Below are positions 1 through 6,778 of a DNA stretch of 10,025 nt, in pieces (positions within the stretch are counted from its first letter, which is position 1; the number at the start of each line of letters is the position of its first letter). Source of the stretch: Oscillospiraceae bacterium (lineage in GTDB: Bacteria; Bacillota; Clostridia; Oscillospirales; Ruminococcaceae); assembly GCA_003508605.1 (NCBI GenBank), contig DNUB01000295.1, forward strand, positions 1 through 10,025. Direction: 5' to 3'. A model generated the notes under the pieces. That model was not told the origin of the DNA and ran no database searches. It saw only the letters and a list, made by a program, of their open reading frames with translations. The position numbers were made by a program, and so were the translations under genes.

Positions 1-163
1 ATTGTGCGGTGTTGCCTTAAATAGCTGACCCCTTGCAGGAACGACGAAAATCAGACTGCAGAGATTGTCTGCTTTCAGCCGGGTATCAGTGACTTTTAAA
101 AGCCGAGCGCCTTAAGCACGGTCTTAGGTTTTTTAAGCCTTGATTTTCAAAAGCACTAAGTCG

Positions 164-691
164 TCACTGATTCATAACGCTCTGACGGTTCTGCTGCAAA
201 TACTCGACAGGCAAAAACTCATCGGGCACATTGTAGCCCAATTCCTTAAGCTGAACGGCATAGTTGGGGTCTCTGAGCCTTTGTACCGATTCCTGTCTTT
301 TCTTCTCGAGGGACTTTGCCTTAGAGCCTGTTTTCACACGAATGGAATCGATTATGCCTATAAACACCAAAACAATTCCCATAACTGCCAAAACGGGAAA
401 AATCCTGTGATAACGGCCGGAATATATAATTTCCGTAATAAAAATTCCTGCGCAGGTCACAAACATAATTATTCCGACCAAAGCGGATTTTAAGCCTGTT
501 TTAGCGTTCATCTCCGAGGGAGGAAAGCCGTCTATGGCTATTTCGTGATAGCTTCTGTCAACATAAGCACCCCTGCATTTTTTGCAGAATTTTATTGGAC
601 TGCCGTAAAGATATTGTTTTTGATCGCTTTGGGGTATTCTTTTTCCGCAGTTGGGACAGCGGATTCCGTCGGTATCGGGTATATGTGCCAT
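164..691 (-). CDS. Zinc-ribbon, two-TM hypothetical membrane protein
   Basis: The product is 175 aa and I do not recognise a named family. Seen: an N-terminal zinc-ribbon pattern with two CxxC knuckles (Cys12/Cys15 and Cys36/Cys39), two hydrophobic segments at about residues 70-90 and 97-114, and a charged C-terminal tail rich in Lys, Arg and Glu. There is no signal peptide, so the ribbon and the tail are probably both cytoplasmic, with a short external loop (inference). The start is supported by a GGGAGAG Shine-Dalgarno about 8 nt upstream of the ATG. It lies 45 bp downstream of the exchanger gene in the same direction, so co-transcription is likely. The Cys pairs suggest metal-dependent folding rather than catalysis; no enzymatic motif is visible. 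Confidence 0.82.
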   Translation of the reverse strand: MAHIPDTDGIRCPNCGKRIPQSDQKQYLYGSPIKFCKKCRGAYVDRSYHEIAIDGFPPSEMNAKTGLKSALVGIIMFVTCAGIFITEIIYSGRYHRIFPVLAVMGIVLVFIGIIDSIRVKTGSKAKSLEKKRQESVQRLRDPNYAVQLKELGYNVPDEFLPVEYLQQNRQSVMNQ

Positions 692-736
692 TTCAATTTC
701 TCTCCCTTGTTATTTTTAATATTGAAGCTCCTTTAT

Positions 737-1756
737 TTATACCGCAAAAGACGGCTGCAAAAACAGATAAACAAAATAACCGGCATATGCCGCAAGCATT
801 ATAATGCCGCCCGCCTTTCCGAAGCTTTTATTCTTTATGCACAAAAGCCAAAGGATCAGAGCCGCTCCGATAGCCACGGCGGAGTCTATTATAAACGAAT
901 CCATAAATACAATAGGCGACGGGGAAACCAAAGCGGAAACTCCCAAAACAAAAAGAATATTGAATATATTGCTGCCGATTATATTGCCTATAGCTATGTC
1001 GGCTTTCCTTTTTCTCGCCGCCTGTATGCAGGTCACAAGCTCCGGAAGAGATGTTCCGAAGGCGACTACCGTAAGTCCGATTATACGGTCGTCCAAGCCT
1101 GCCGCTTCTGCGATTTTGGTTGCCCCGCTGACGGTAAAGTCGCTTCCCAGAACCACCATTGCAATGCCGATTATTACAAAAAATATCATCTTGGGAATAG
1201 AAGCGTTTTCGTCTATTTCGGGCACGTCGTCTGTAAGAGAAGGGTCGCCGCTTTTGGCAAGCTTAATTAAATAAACCATAAAGGCTGCGAACAGCACTGC
1301 CAGAATAACGCCGTCCATACGGTCGACGCTGCCTCCTATATAGCCTATCAGCAGCAAAACGGCGGTTATAAACGCCACAAAGGGAATTTCATACATAAAC
1401 GTGGTTTTTTTAACCGAAAGCCTGCAAATAAGTCCCGAAATACCTAAAATCAACAGTATATTCATAATATTGCTGCCGAGAACGTTGCCCACAGCTATAC
1501 CCGCATTGTTCTGAAAAGCGGAGGTTATGCTGATTGCCGCTTCGGGTGCGCTTGTGCCGAAGGCAACTATGGTAAGCCCGATAACTATCAGGGGAACCTT
1601 AAGCCTTGCCGCAATCTGAGAAGCACTGTCAACAAAAATGTCCGAGCCCTTAATAAGCCCAAAAAAACCTATTGCAAGAAAAACAACGGAAATCATTATA
1701 TCCGCCGCTGTACTGTTAAAAAGTCCGCTGAAAAAATTTAAAATATAATCCGACAT
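737..1756 (-). CDS. CaCA-family sodium/calcium exchanger (YrbG-like)
   Basis: This is a 339-aa integral membrane antiporter, full length for the bacterial CaCA (K+-dependent or -independent Na+/Ca2+ exchanger) family. The two inverted alpha repeats that define the family are both intact. Alpha-1 has GTSAPE at residues 67-72 and GNVLGSN at 90-96; alpha-2 has GTSLPE at 234-239 and GNIIGSN at 257-263. In the family, the glutamates in these motifs bind the transported ions. About ten hydrophobic helices flank an acidic cytoplasmic loop around residues 171-188 that joins the two halves. The ATG follows an AAGGA Shine-Dalgarno. The expected role is expulsion of Ca2+ across the cytoplasmic membrane driven by Na+ entry. 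Ion specificity cannot be read from the sequence. It sits 187 bp downstream of the glycosyltransferase gene and just ahead of the zinc-ribbon gene. Confidence 0.95.
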   Translation of the reverse strand: MSDYILNFFSGLFNSTAADIMISVVFLAIGFFGLIKGSDIFVDSASQIAARLKVPLIVIGLTIVAFGTSAPEAAISITSAFQNNAGIAVGNVLGSNIMNILLILGISGLICRLSVKKTTFMYEIPFVAFITAVLLLIGYIGGSVDRMDGVILAVLFAAFMVYLIKLAKSGDPSLTDDVPEIDENASIPKMIFFVIIGIAMVVLGSDFTVSGATKIAEAAGLDDRIIGLTVVAFGTSLPELVTCIQAARKRKADIAIGNIIGSNIFNILFVLGVSALVSPSPIVFMDSFIIDSAVAIGAALILWLLCIKNKSFGKAGGIIMLAAYAGYFVYLFLQPSFAV

Positions 1757-1943
1757 TTTTCATCCTTCTTGGCGGCAATATTTGAGCTTGCAAAGCCGCT
1801 TTTTTAATACTGTACTTTTGATCCTTAATCGATCTTTCAAAAATCGCCGCAGCTGTATGCGATACGGCAAGACGGTTTGACGAAGCAGTAATCGCAGGGT
1901 TTTTGCAAAGCGGTCTATAAGATAACAAGAATCAGTATTATAT

Positions 1944-3353
1944 TCACCTGTTTTTATTGACCCTGCTGTGCTGTCTGCGTATTTCCAAAGCCGCATTGCG
2001 GCGTTCCCTTTGACGGTTGCGCTCCTGCTTCTTCCTTAATCTTTCTTCATTGGTTATCCTCTTTGCTTTAACCTTAACGCTGCGTTTCGGTCTGGCGGGC
2101 TTATCATAGCCCATAATATCGCCGTAGCGGGCTTTATACGCTTTTTTTGCTTCTCTGGGCAGCTTTTTGAACATTCGTTCGCTGTTGTATTCCCGAATTG
2201 CTGTATTGTAAACCGTAAGGAGCTTTTCCGCAATGGACTTTGTGCCCGAAGAGACTATCGATTCCCTTGACGTAAGCTTCAGCTTGTCGAGTTCTTCTTC
2301 GGAAAGGGATTTCAGGCGCATAATATGCCCGTACATCTCATCTGCGTTACGGAAGAAAAATCCGTTTACTCCCTCCTCTATCTGTTCCGTATTAAGCTCG
2401 TCTCTGATAGTCAGAACAGGCATACCTGTGGCTTGTCCCTCCATCATCGAAATTGAATGGCACTCGGTCAGCGATGCGGTAATATAGCAGTCGCAGGCGG
2501 CGTAATAGGGCGGTATGTCCTTATGCTCCACCCTGCCGGTAAACATCACCGTATCGGTTATGCCCAAGCTCTCTGCGTCCTGCCTAAATTCTTCAAGCTG
2601 CGGACCGCCGCCTATCAGCAAAAGCTTAACTCCGTCGGAGGGCTTAACGTTTTTCGCCCAATATTCGAGCAGCGTGCCTATGTTCTTTTCCTGTCCCATT
2701 CTTCCGCAGAAGCAGAACACAAGGTCGTTACCGTCGAAGCCGTATTTTTTTCTGATCTCAGCCGTTTTTTCCTTAGAGATAGTATATCTGTTAAACACAT
2801 CGGTTTCCACCGAATTGGGAATTACGGTAACGGGCTTATCCACGCCGCAGCGGCGGAAATATTCCTCGACTTTTTTGGAGGGTCCCGTTATTGCGCTGGC
2901 TGCGGTGGCGAGGATTTTTGCATACTTGTGTGTGGCGGAGGTCAAAAGCTTTTGGGTAGGCGCATTGTTTGCTATATAATAAACATAATCGTCGTACATG
3001 GTGTGCATGGTATAAACCAAGGGTATTTTCAGGGTTCTTGCCATAAGCACTCCCGATATTCCTATCCCGAACTCGTTGTGAATATGGATAATATCGGGGT
3101 TAAAGTCCTTTATCATCTTTAATCTGTCTGCGCTCAGCGGAGAGGCGACGTCATAGCCGTATATTTTTTCAAGCTTTACCGCAGGACAGTACATAATATC
3201 CTTTGATACCTGTGTTTTCTCTACATTGGAATCGGCGGTAACGATTATAGCCTTGTGCCCCAAAAGCTCCAAACCCTCTTTTAACGTCTTGACATGGGTT
3301 ACCACTCCGTTTACTGCGGGAAGATAAGTTTCAGTGAATAATGCGACTCTCAT
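1944..3353 (-). CDS. GT4-family glycosyltransferase with basic C-terminal tail
   Basis: A 469-aa GT-B fold, retaining glycosyltransferase of family 4. Seen: the N-terminal Rossmann start with a glycine-containing loop (TYLPAVNG, residues 9-16), an acceptor-side TMHTMYDDY region at 115-123, the GRMGQEKN nucleotide-sugar loop at 217-224, and the EX7E pair Glu297/Glu305 that contacts the donor in GT4 enzymes. The fold resembles Firmicute enzymes that glycosylate diacylglycerol at the inner membrane face; donor and acceptor remain unassigned. Residues about 394-469 form a strongly basic tail (21 Lys/Arg in the stretch 421-469), outside the catalytic fold. I chose the ATG at 3353 because a CGAGGAA Shine-Dalgarno lies 6 nt upstream and the conserved domain starts exactly there. 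The open frame continues 51 codons further upstream, but only by reading through a repeat element. Confidence 0.93.
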   Translation of the reverse strand: MRVALFTETYLPAVNGVVTHVKTLKEGLELLGHKAIIVTADSNVEKTQVSKDIMYCPAVKLEKIYGYDVASPLSADRLKMIKDFNPDIIHIHNEFGIGISGVLMARTLKIPLVYTMHTMYDDYVYYIANNAPTQKLLTSATHKYAKILATAASAITGPSKKVEEYFRRCGVDKPVTVIPNSVETDVFNRYTISKEKTAEIRKKYGFDGNDLVFCFCGRMGQEKNIGTLLEYWAKNVKPSDGVKLLLIGGGPQLEEFRQDAESLGITDTVMFTGRVEHKDIPPYYAACDCYITASLTECHSISMMEGQATGMPVLTIRDELNTEQIEEGVNGFFFRNADEMYGHIMRLKSLSEEELDKLKLTSRESIVSSGTKSIAEKLLTVYNTAIREYNSERMFKKLPREAKKAYKARYGDIMGYDKPARPKRSVKVKAKRITNEERLRKKQERNRQRERRNAALEIRRQHSRVNKNR

Positions 3354-3359
3354 TTTAAT

Positions 3360-3366
3360 TTCCTCG
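3360..3366 (-). promoter_or_regulatory. Shine-Dalgarno that fixes the glycosyltransferase start
   Basis: On the minus strand CGAGGAA sits 6 nt before the ATG at 3353. It lies only a few bases downstream (in transcript terms) of the end of the inverted-repeat element. This supports the shorter start over the longer in-frame reading that would begin inside the element. Confidence 0.7.
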
Positions 3367-3369
3367 GTT

Positions 3370-3590
3370 AGAAGCTGTTCCAATAAAAATAGTGTGCGAA
3401 TTACTGAGCATATTTTGTTAATGGCAAGCCAAAAGGGCTTCCGCCCATCAAGGATTTTTAACACGATGTTCTCAGTCATTTGCCCAAAGTCGATGCAGGG
3501 ACGCACCTACAGCAAAGCAAATGACCAAACGCAAGTCAGCGGCAAAAATATGCCGAAAGACGTGCGCAGATTTCCATTGGAACAGCCTCT
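3370..3590. repeat. MITE-like element with terminal inverted repeats
   Basis: A 221-bp segment is bounded by inverted repeats. The left end (3370-3384) and the reverse complement of the right end (3576-3590) agree at 14 of 15 positions around the core GCTGTTCCAAT, and similarity continues weakly for about six more bases. No transposase is encoded. A frame without stops runs through much of it on the minus strand into the glycosyltransferase, which looks accidental. TA dinucleotides lie at or next to both edges, but no clean target duplication can be fixed. The size, ends and non-coding nature fit a miniature inverted-repeat element; whether it is repeated elsewhere cannot be seen from this window. 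Confidence 0.6.
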
Positions 3591-3603
3591 TAGATTCTGT
3601 TTT

Positions 3604-3634
3604 ATTATATTGCCTTGACAAAGTGCAAGGTTAA
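3604..3634 (-). promoter_or_regulatory. Possible promoter for the glycosyltransferase gene
   Basis: The minus strand has a perfect TATAAT at 3604-3609. The best -35 candidate, TTAACC at 3629-3634, has a 19-base spacer and is poor. If real, transcription would start just outside the inverted-repeat element and read through it, giving a 5' leader of about 240 nt. Confidence 0.28.
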
Positions 3635-3761
3635 TTCAGAATTATTTTACACCATTTTTTGGAAAATATCAATACCTTGTATCAAATATGCTTAAACTGT
3701 GAACGAGATTTGGACTGCGATGTAAAAAATAGCTAAAAATTCTCCACAAAAAATAAAATAA

Positions 3762-3790
3762 TTGACTAAAATGAAAAAATATGTTAAAAT
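3762..3790 (+). promoter_or_regulatory. Sigma70-type promoter upstream of the EAL gene
   Basis: TTGACT at 3762-3767 and TAAAAT at 3785-3790 are separated by exactly 17 bases in a very AT-rich stretch. The expected start of transcription is near 3797, about 32 nt before a strong Shine-Dalgarno. The spacing and match make this the clearest promoter in the window. Confidence 0.62.
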
Positions 3791-3828
3791 TGTAAAAGAA
3801 ACTTCACCAACAAAAAGCAATAGTATGT

Positions 3829-3836
3829 AAAGGAGG
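3829..3836 (+). promoter_or_regulatory. Strong Shine-Dalgarno not attached to the main gene
   Basis: AAAGGAGG is a near-perfect ribosome binding site. It stands 4 nt before a GTG at 3841 that opens only an eight-codon frame. It is about 183 nt upstream of the first plausible start of the EAL protein, which itself lacks a good Shine-Dalgarno. Confidence 0.6.
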
Positions 3837-3840
3837 AAAA

Positions 3841-3997
3841 GTGTTCGGGGCTCGGGACTTGTTTTAAAATATAGGCAATGCCCATTTTTATTCCCAAACA
3901 GTTAACTTCAAGAAAAAACAATGAAATCTTTGAAGAGGACGACGGGCGTTTTGGGAGAAAAATCCGACATTTCCGATTTTTAAACAAAGCCCTATAA
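3841..3997 (+). other. Leader with short open frames before the EAL gene
   Basis: The gene-free gap 3354-4019 contains the inverted-repeat element, the two promoter candidates and this leader. Seen here: a GTG-initiated eight-codon frame (3841-3867) after the strong Shine-Dalgarno, then a 39-codon frame from ATG 3878 to a TAA at 3995-3997 with only a weak upstream site. In the EAL frame itself, a 20-codon frame runs from ATG 3921 to TAA 3981-3983. All three reading frames are used and none joins the EAL frame without a stop or a shift. Two explanations fit: short leader peptides that control the downstream gene, or the remains of a longer N-terminus broken by frameshifts. None of the peptides resembles a domain I recognise. 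Confidence 0.35.
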
Positions 3998-4019
3998 AAT
4001 TTCCCGGCACAAAATCGGT

Positions 4020-5228
4020 ATGAGCCTTTCAATTAACAGAAGCAATGCGGAAGAAATGATAAAAAAAGCGGTTGAAAACAAGGAAATCAAGGTTTTTTAT
4101 CAGCCCAAGTTTGATTCCATTAACGGTAAGGCGGTAGGCGCAGAGGCTTTGGCAAGGTGGATAAAAGAGGACGGTACGGTTATCCCTCCTGCGGAGTTTG
4201 TGCCGCTTTTAGAGGAGACGGGATATATAACCGTACTCGACTGGTATATGCTTGAGGAGGTTTGCGCCTTTTTAAAGAAACAGCTGAGCAGCGGCGGCAA
4301 TACGGTAACGATATCCGTAAATTTTTCAAGAGTGCATACGGGAGAAGCGGATTATATAGAACGGCTTTGCAGAACCGTAGACGGCTTTTCCGTACCTCAT
4401 GATATTATTGAAGTGGAGATCACCGAGTCGGCTATGGCGTGCGACGGCAACGATATTATAGATTTTATCGGCAAAATACGCAGCGCAGGCTTTTCCGTGT
4501 CAATAGACGATTTCGGCAGCGGTCTTTCCTCGCTGAACTTTGTAAAGGACGTTCCCGCCAACGTTATTAAAATAGACAAATCCCTTTTAAGCGAAAACTG
4601 TGAAAGCGAAAAGGAACGCATTGTATTGGAGAGCATTTTCGAATTTGCTCACAGATTAAAAATGACAACGGTAGCCGAGGGAGTGGAAACAAAGGAGCAG
4701 CTGGGCTTTTTGAGAACCTGCGGCTGCGAGGTTATACAGGGCTTTTTGTTCGCAAAGCCTATGCCCGAGGAGGATTTCAGAAAAGTTCTGTCCGATTCCT
4801 CCGAGCCCAAGGAAACCGAGGATATACTTATTACGCAGGCCCCTGCCAGCGCAACACAGCTTTTGCTTGATGTGGTATTCGGCAGATTCCCTCTTGTTAT
4901 TATGAGCAATTTAAGCCGCAACAGCTTTTATATGATGGCCTACGAGCATTTTTCCACACGCTCCTGTCCCTCCACAGGAATTTACACCGAGCTTATTATG
5001 CACGGCGCATCAACAATGCACCCCGACGACAGACAGCTTTTTATTGATACCTTTGATTTGCGGGATCAGATAGAGGGCTACAACAAGGGACAGCGCACAA
5101 GAAAGGTCGTTACAAGACAGTTAGGCGACGACGGAGTATACCGCAGGGTGGAAACCACAAACTATTATGTGAAAAATCCCTCTGCCGACGACATTCTGGC
5201 AATAACTCTTTCGGAAACTATAGAATAG
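4020..5228 (+). CDS. Cyclic-di-GMP phosphodiesterase, EAL domain plus C-terminal PAS-like domain
   Basis: The product is 402 aa. The EAL domain fills residues about 12-258 and has the full set of catalytic and metal-binding positions: the E-A-L signature at 42-44, Asn101, Glu133, Asp163/Asp164 in DDFG, Lys187, Glu220 in AEGVE and Gln240. It is therefore predicted to be an active enzyme that hydrolyses cyclic-di-GMP to pGpG. Residues about 282-402 look like a PAS-type sensor module, with HPDD at 334-337 and a late beta-strand region. There is no GGDEF domain, signal peptide or membrane helix, so the protein is probably cytosolic. The start is uncertain: ATG 4020 and in-frame ATG 4056 both lack a good Shine-Dalgarno, whereas a strong one sits far upstream at 3829. 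The gene is divergent from the glycosyltransferase; a functional link is only a guess. Confidence 0.93.
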   Translation: MSLSINRSNAEEMIKKAVENKEIKVFYQPKFDSINGKAVGAEALARWIKEDGTVIPPAEFVPLLEETGYITVLDWYMLEEVCAFLKKQLSSGGNTVTISVNFSRVHTGEADYIERLCRTVDGFSVPHDIIEVEITESAMACDGNDIIDFIGKIRSAGFSVSIDDFGSGLSSLNFVKDVPANVIKIDKSLLSENCESEKERIVLESIFEFAHRLKMTTVAEGVETKEQLGFLRTCGCEVIQGFLFAKPMPEEDFRKVLSDSSEPKETEDILITQAPASATQLLLDVVFGRFPLVIMSNLSRNSFYMMAYEHFSTRSCPSTGIYTELIMHGASTMHPDDRQLFIDTFDLRDQIEGYNKGQRTRKVVTRQLGDDGVYRRVETTNYYVKNPSADDILAITLSETIE

Positions 5229-5280
5229 TCCCGTAAATTTTACATATTCTATCCGCAAGGACAAATAGCGGCAGTTACAT

Positions 5281-5568
5281 AAGGGCATCTCTAAAAGCCT
5301 TGTTTAAGCAAAGTAGCGGGGAGTGCGCCGTCTCCTGTGCAAGCCTCCCCGCAAGGCAATACAGCCTTGCTTCTCCGGCTTTCCTTGAAGCCGGCACGCT
5401 CCTCCCCTTTTTGCTTTTCAAACCGATTTTCAGAGAAGCCTGTAATATACTCAAAAAAGTGATGCTCCCCGTCTTTTGCCATAGGCAAAAGGCAGAGACT
5501 TCATTAGTCGGCGGGATACGCGCCGGGTTTTCAGCGGGGCTAAGGTCTGAATTTTTCATAAATTCGGG
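5281..5568. repeat. Hairpin-dense intergenic region, likely repeat element
   Basis: No convincing gene lies between 5229 and 5602. What is there is a series of perfect inverted repeats: 5316-5323 with 5345-5352 (8 bp), 5351-5357 with 5364-5370 (7 bp), 5375-5381 with 5388-5394 (7 bp), 5473-5480 with 5484-5491 (8 bp), 5509-5513 with 5521-5525 (5 bp) and 5549-5554 with 5560-5565 (6 bp). Two modules recur in the window: 5486-5515 resembles 6169-6198 (24 of 30 positions), and 5551-5568 is an exact 18-base reverse match to 8842-8859. This favours a mosaic, REP-like repeat over a unique RNA gene, although a structured RNA is not excluded. A minus-strand open frame across it has no start signal or recognisable domain. 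Confidence 0.55.
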
Positions 5569-5602
5569 ATATTGCCACTGATTGAATCGGGAGGTTATAG
5601 CT

Positions 5603-6139
5603 GTGACTGCTATTTTTATTTGCGGAAAAAAGGAAGACAGGGATTTTTTCAATCTTTTCAGGGGCGTTTTGTCAAATAATTACCGAGTTACCTATATAAG
5701 CGACAATTCGGTATACCAATGGGGAAGCGGATACGAGCTTATTGCGGCGGATTTCGACGGTTACTGCCATATTTCTGCGGAAAATCCCGTTTTTCTCTTA
5801 AAAAAAGACTGTGTTCCGAATTTCTCCTTTCCCGCCGATTCAACGGTGATAGCTTTTTCGGAAAATGAAAGGCAGCTTTCCGCACTGAAAAATCAGCCTA
5901 TCCACCCCATAACCTGCGGGTTTGTGAAAACCGACAGCTTTTCCTACACCAGCCTTTCGGACGAAAAGATAGTGGTCTCTCTAAATAGGGAGATAACAGC
6001 ATTTTCGGGGAAAAAAATACTCCCCTTGGAGCTGCCTTTTGCAATTCCAAAGGAAGTGGATTTGTATTCGGTAATTGCCTTTACCGCTTTAAGAATTATG
6101 CTTGACGATTACAATTCGGAAATCGGAGAGCTGATATAA
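5603..6139 (+). CDS. Conserved hypothetical protein, faint Mur-ligase-like character
   Basis: The product is 178 aa and soluble, with no membrane segment. I chose GTG 5603 because a GGGAGG Shine-Dalgarno lies 8 nt upstream (5589-5594); an in-frame TTG at 5582 lies before that site and is unlikely. The N-terminus is a beta-strand-like ATP-fold start (residues 2-7), followed by an Asp-rich stretch at 50-52. The central part (about 98-145) has the pattern ITCG, then a Ser/Thr-rich strand region, then a strand ending in PLELPF. This recalls the region of Mur ligases that follows the ATP-binding core, and small Clostridia proteins of unknown function. The P-loop (GTxGKT) and the catalytic residues of Mur ligases are not visible, so ligase activity is not claimed. 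The stop codon overlaps the start of a repeat/terminator. Confidence 0.78.
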   Translation: MTAIFICGKKEDRDFFNLFRGVLSNNYRVTYISDNSVYQWGSGYELIAADFDGYCHISAENPVFLLKKDCVPNFSFPADSTVIAFSENERQLSALKNQPIHPITCGFVKTDSFSYTSLSDEKIVVSLNREITAFSGKKILPLELPFAIPKEVDLYSVIAFTALRIMLDDYNSEIGELI

Positions 6140-6202
6140 TCACAATCCGAATGTCCCCCGCCTTTAAGCAAAAGTCAAGGACTCCGTTAGGCGGCGGGGT
6201 TC
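6138..6202 (+). repeat. Mosaic intergenic repeat, copy next to the hypothetical gene
   Basis: Positions 6138-6166 match the reverse complement of 8935-8963 at 27 of 29 positions, and 6187-6202 matches the reverse complement of 8922-8937 at 15 of 16. In this copy the two modules are separated by about 20 bases; in the other they are almost fused into a tight hairpin. The inner part (6169-6198) also resembles 5486-5515. The repeat begins within the TAA stop of the upstream gene. Confidence 0.65.
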
Positions 6203-6210
6203 GTTTTTTT
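6155..6210 (+). terminator. Probable rho-independent terminator
   Basis: The left arm CCCCCGCCT (6155-6163) pairs with AGGCGGCGGGG (6189-6199) with a small bulge, and a run of seven T residues follows at 6204-6210. The stem is made from the repeat modules described at 6138-6202. It lies 15 nt after the stop of the plus-strand gene and between convergent genes. On the minus strand there is no T run after the stem, so termination of the kor transcript here is less likely. Confidence 0.55.
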
Positions 6211-6247
6211 AAGCCGGTGCGGATAATTACAGTGTATATGTATTTTC

Positions 6248-6778
6248 CTACTGCTCCATTCCCAGCTTCAACGCTCTTATATTAGCGTCTATCAAATGGG
6301 CCTTTTTGGGCGGAACTACCTTTTTTACCGTCTTTTCAATCGTTTCCTCGTCCCCTAAGCCTGTTTCCTTTATCATTTTGCCCAAAAGAATAACGTTTGC
6401 CATTCCCTTAAGATCGTTTTCATTGGCAAGGGCCGTGGCGGGAACATAGTAGCAGTCTATATCCGTACGGTCGCTTTTCCCCTCTGCAAGGGAGCTGTCT
6501 ATAAAGCATTTGCCGCCTGCCTTTACCGTTCCTATGAACTTGTCAAAGCTGGGGGTGTTCATAACCAGAAGCTGGTCGGGTTCAAGCACCAGCGGCGAGC
6601 CTATGGGATCGTCGCTGATACAAACGGAGCAATTGCAGGTGCCGCCTCTCATTTCCGGACCGTAGGAAGGCAGCCATGAAACCTGCTTTTTCTCATATAA
6701 GCCTAAGTATGCAAGCATTTTGCCGATAAACAGGATTCCCTGTCCGCCAAAGCCTGCCAAAAGAATTTCGTTGGTCAT
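6248..6778 (-). CDS. korC: 2-oxoacid:ferredoxin oxidoreductase, gamma subunit
   Basis: The product is 176 aa, the usual length for a separate gamma subunit of the ferredoxin-dependent 2-oxoacid oxidoreductases. The hallmark GFGGQG lies at residues 9-14, followed by the family's conserved segment around SYGPEMRGG (38-46) and a long helical C-terminus. In the family this domain helps bind CoA and closes the active complex. The ATG overlaps the TGA of korB (ATGA junction), and an AAGGAGGG Shine-Dalgarno lies inside the end of korB, so translation is coupled yet independently initiated. It is the last gene of the four-gene operon. Substrate specificity is not set by this subunit. Confidence 0.95.
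   Translation of the reverse strand: MTNEILLAGFGGQGILFIGKMLAYLGLYEKKQVSWLPSYGPEMRGGTCNCSVCISDDPIGSPLVLEPDQLLVMNTPSFDKFIGTVKAGGKCFIDSSLAEGKSDRTDIDCYYVPATALANENDLKGMANVILLGKMIKETGLGDEETIEKTVKKVVPPKKAHLIDANIRALKLGMEQ

Noticed and set aside
545..1270. Long plus-strand open frame (241 codons)
   Set aside because: It lies antisense to the exchanger and zinc-ribbon genes, has a low-complexity composition, and shows no domain or Shine-Dalgarno.
1760..1996. Minus-strand open frame of 78 codons between the glycosyltransferase and exchanger genes
   Set aside because: It begins inside the glycosyltransferase coding region, has no Shine-Dalgarno, and is Arg/Lys/Leu-rich without a recognisable family.
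2457..3122. Plus-strand open frame of 221 codons
   Set aside because: It is antisense to the conserved core of the glycosyltransferase and shows no recognisable motif.
3354..3506. 51-codon N-terminal extension of the glycosyltransferase
   Set aside because: The extension is encoded mostly by the inverted-repeat element, while a proper Shine-Dalgarno and the conserved domain start support the ATG at 3353.
3791..4019. Cyclic-di-GMP riboswitch upstream of the EAL gene
   Set aside because: I looked for the conserved GEMM-type core and tetraloop/receptor segments and did not see them; the leader shows short open frames instead.
5275..5652. Minus-strand open frame of 125 codons
   Set aside because: It runs across the hairpin-rich repeat region and into the opposite gene, with no ribosome binding site or domain. 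It probably stays open because of the repeat's composition.
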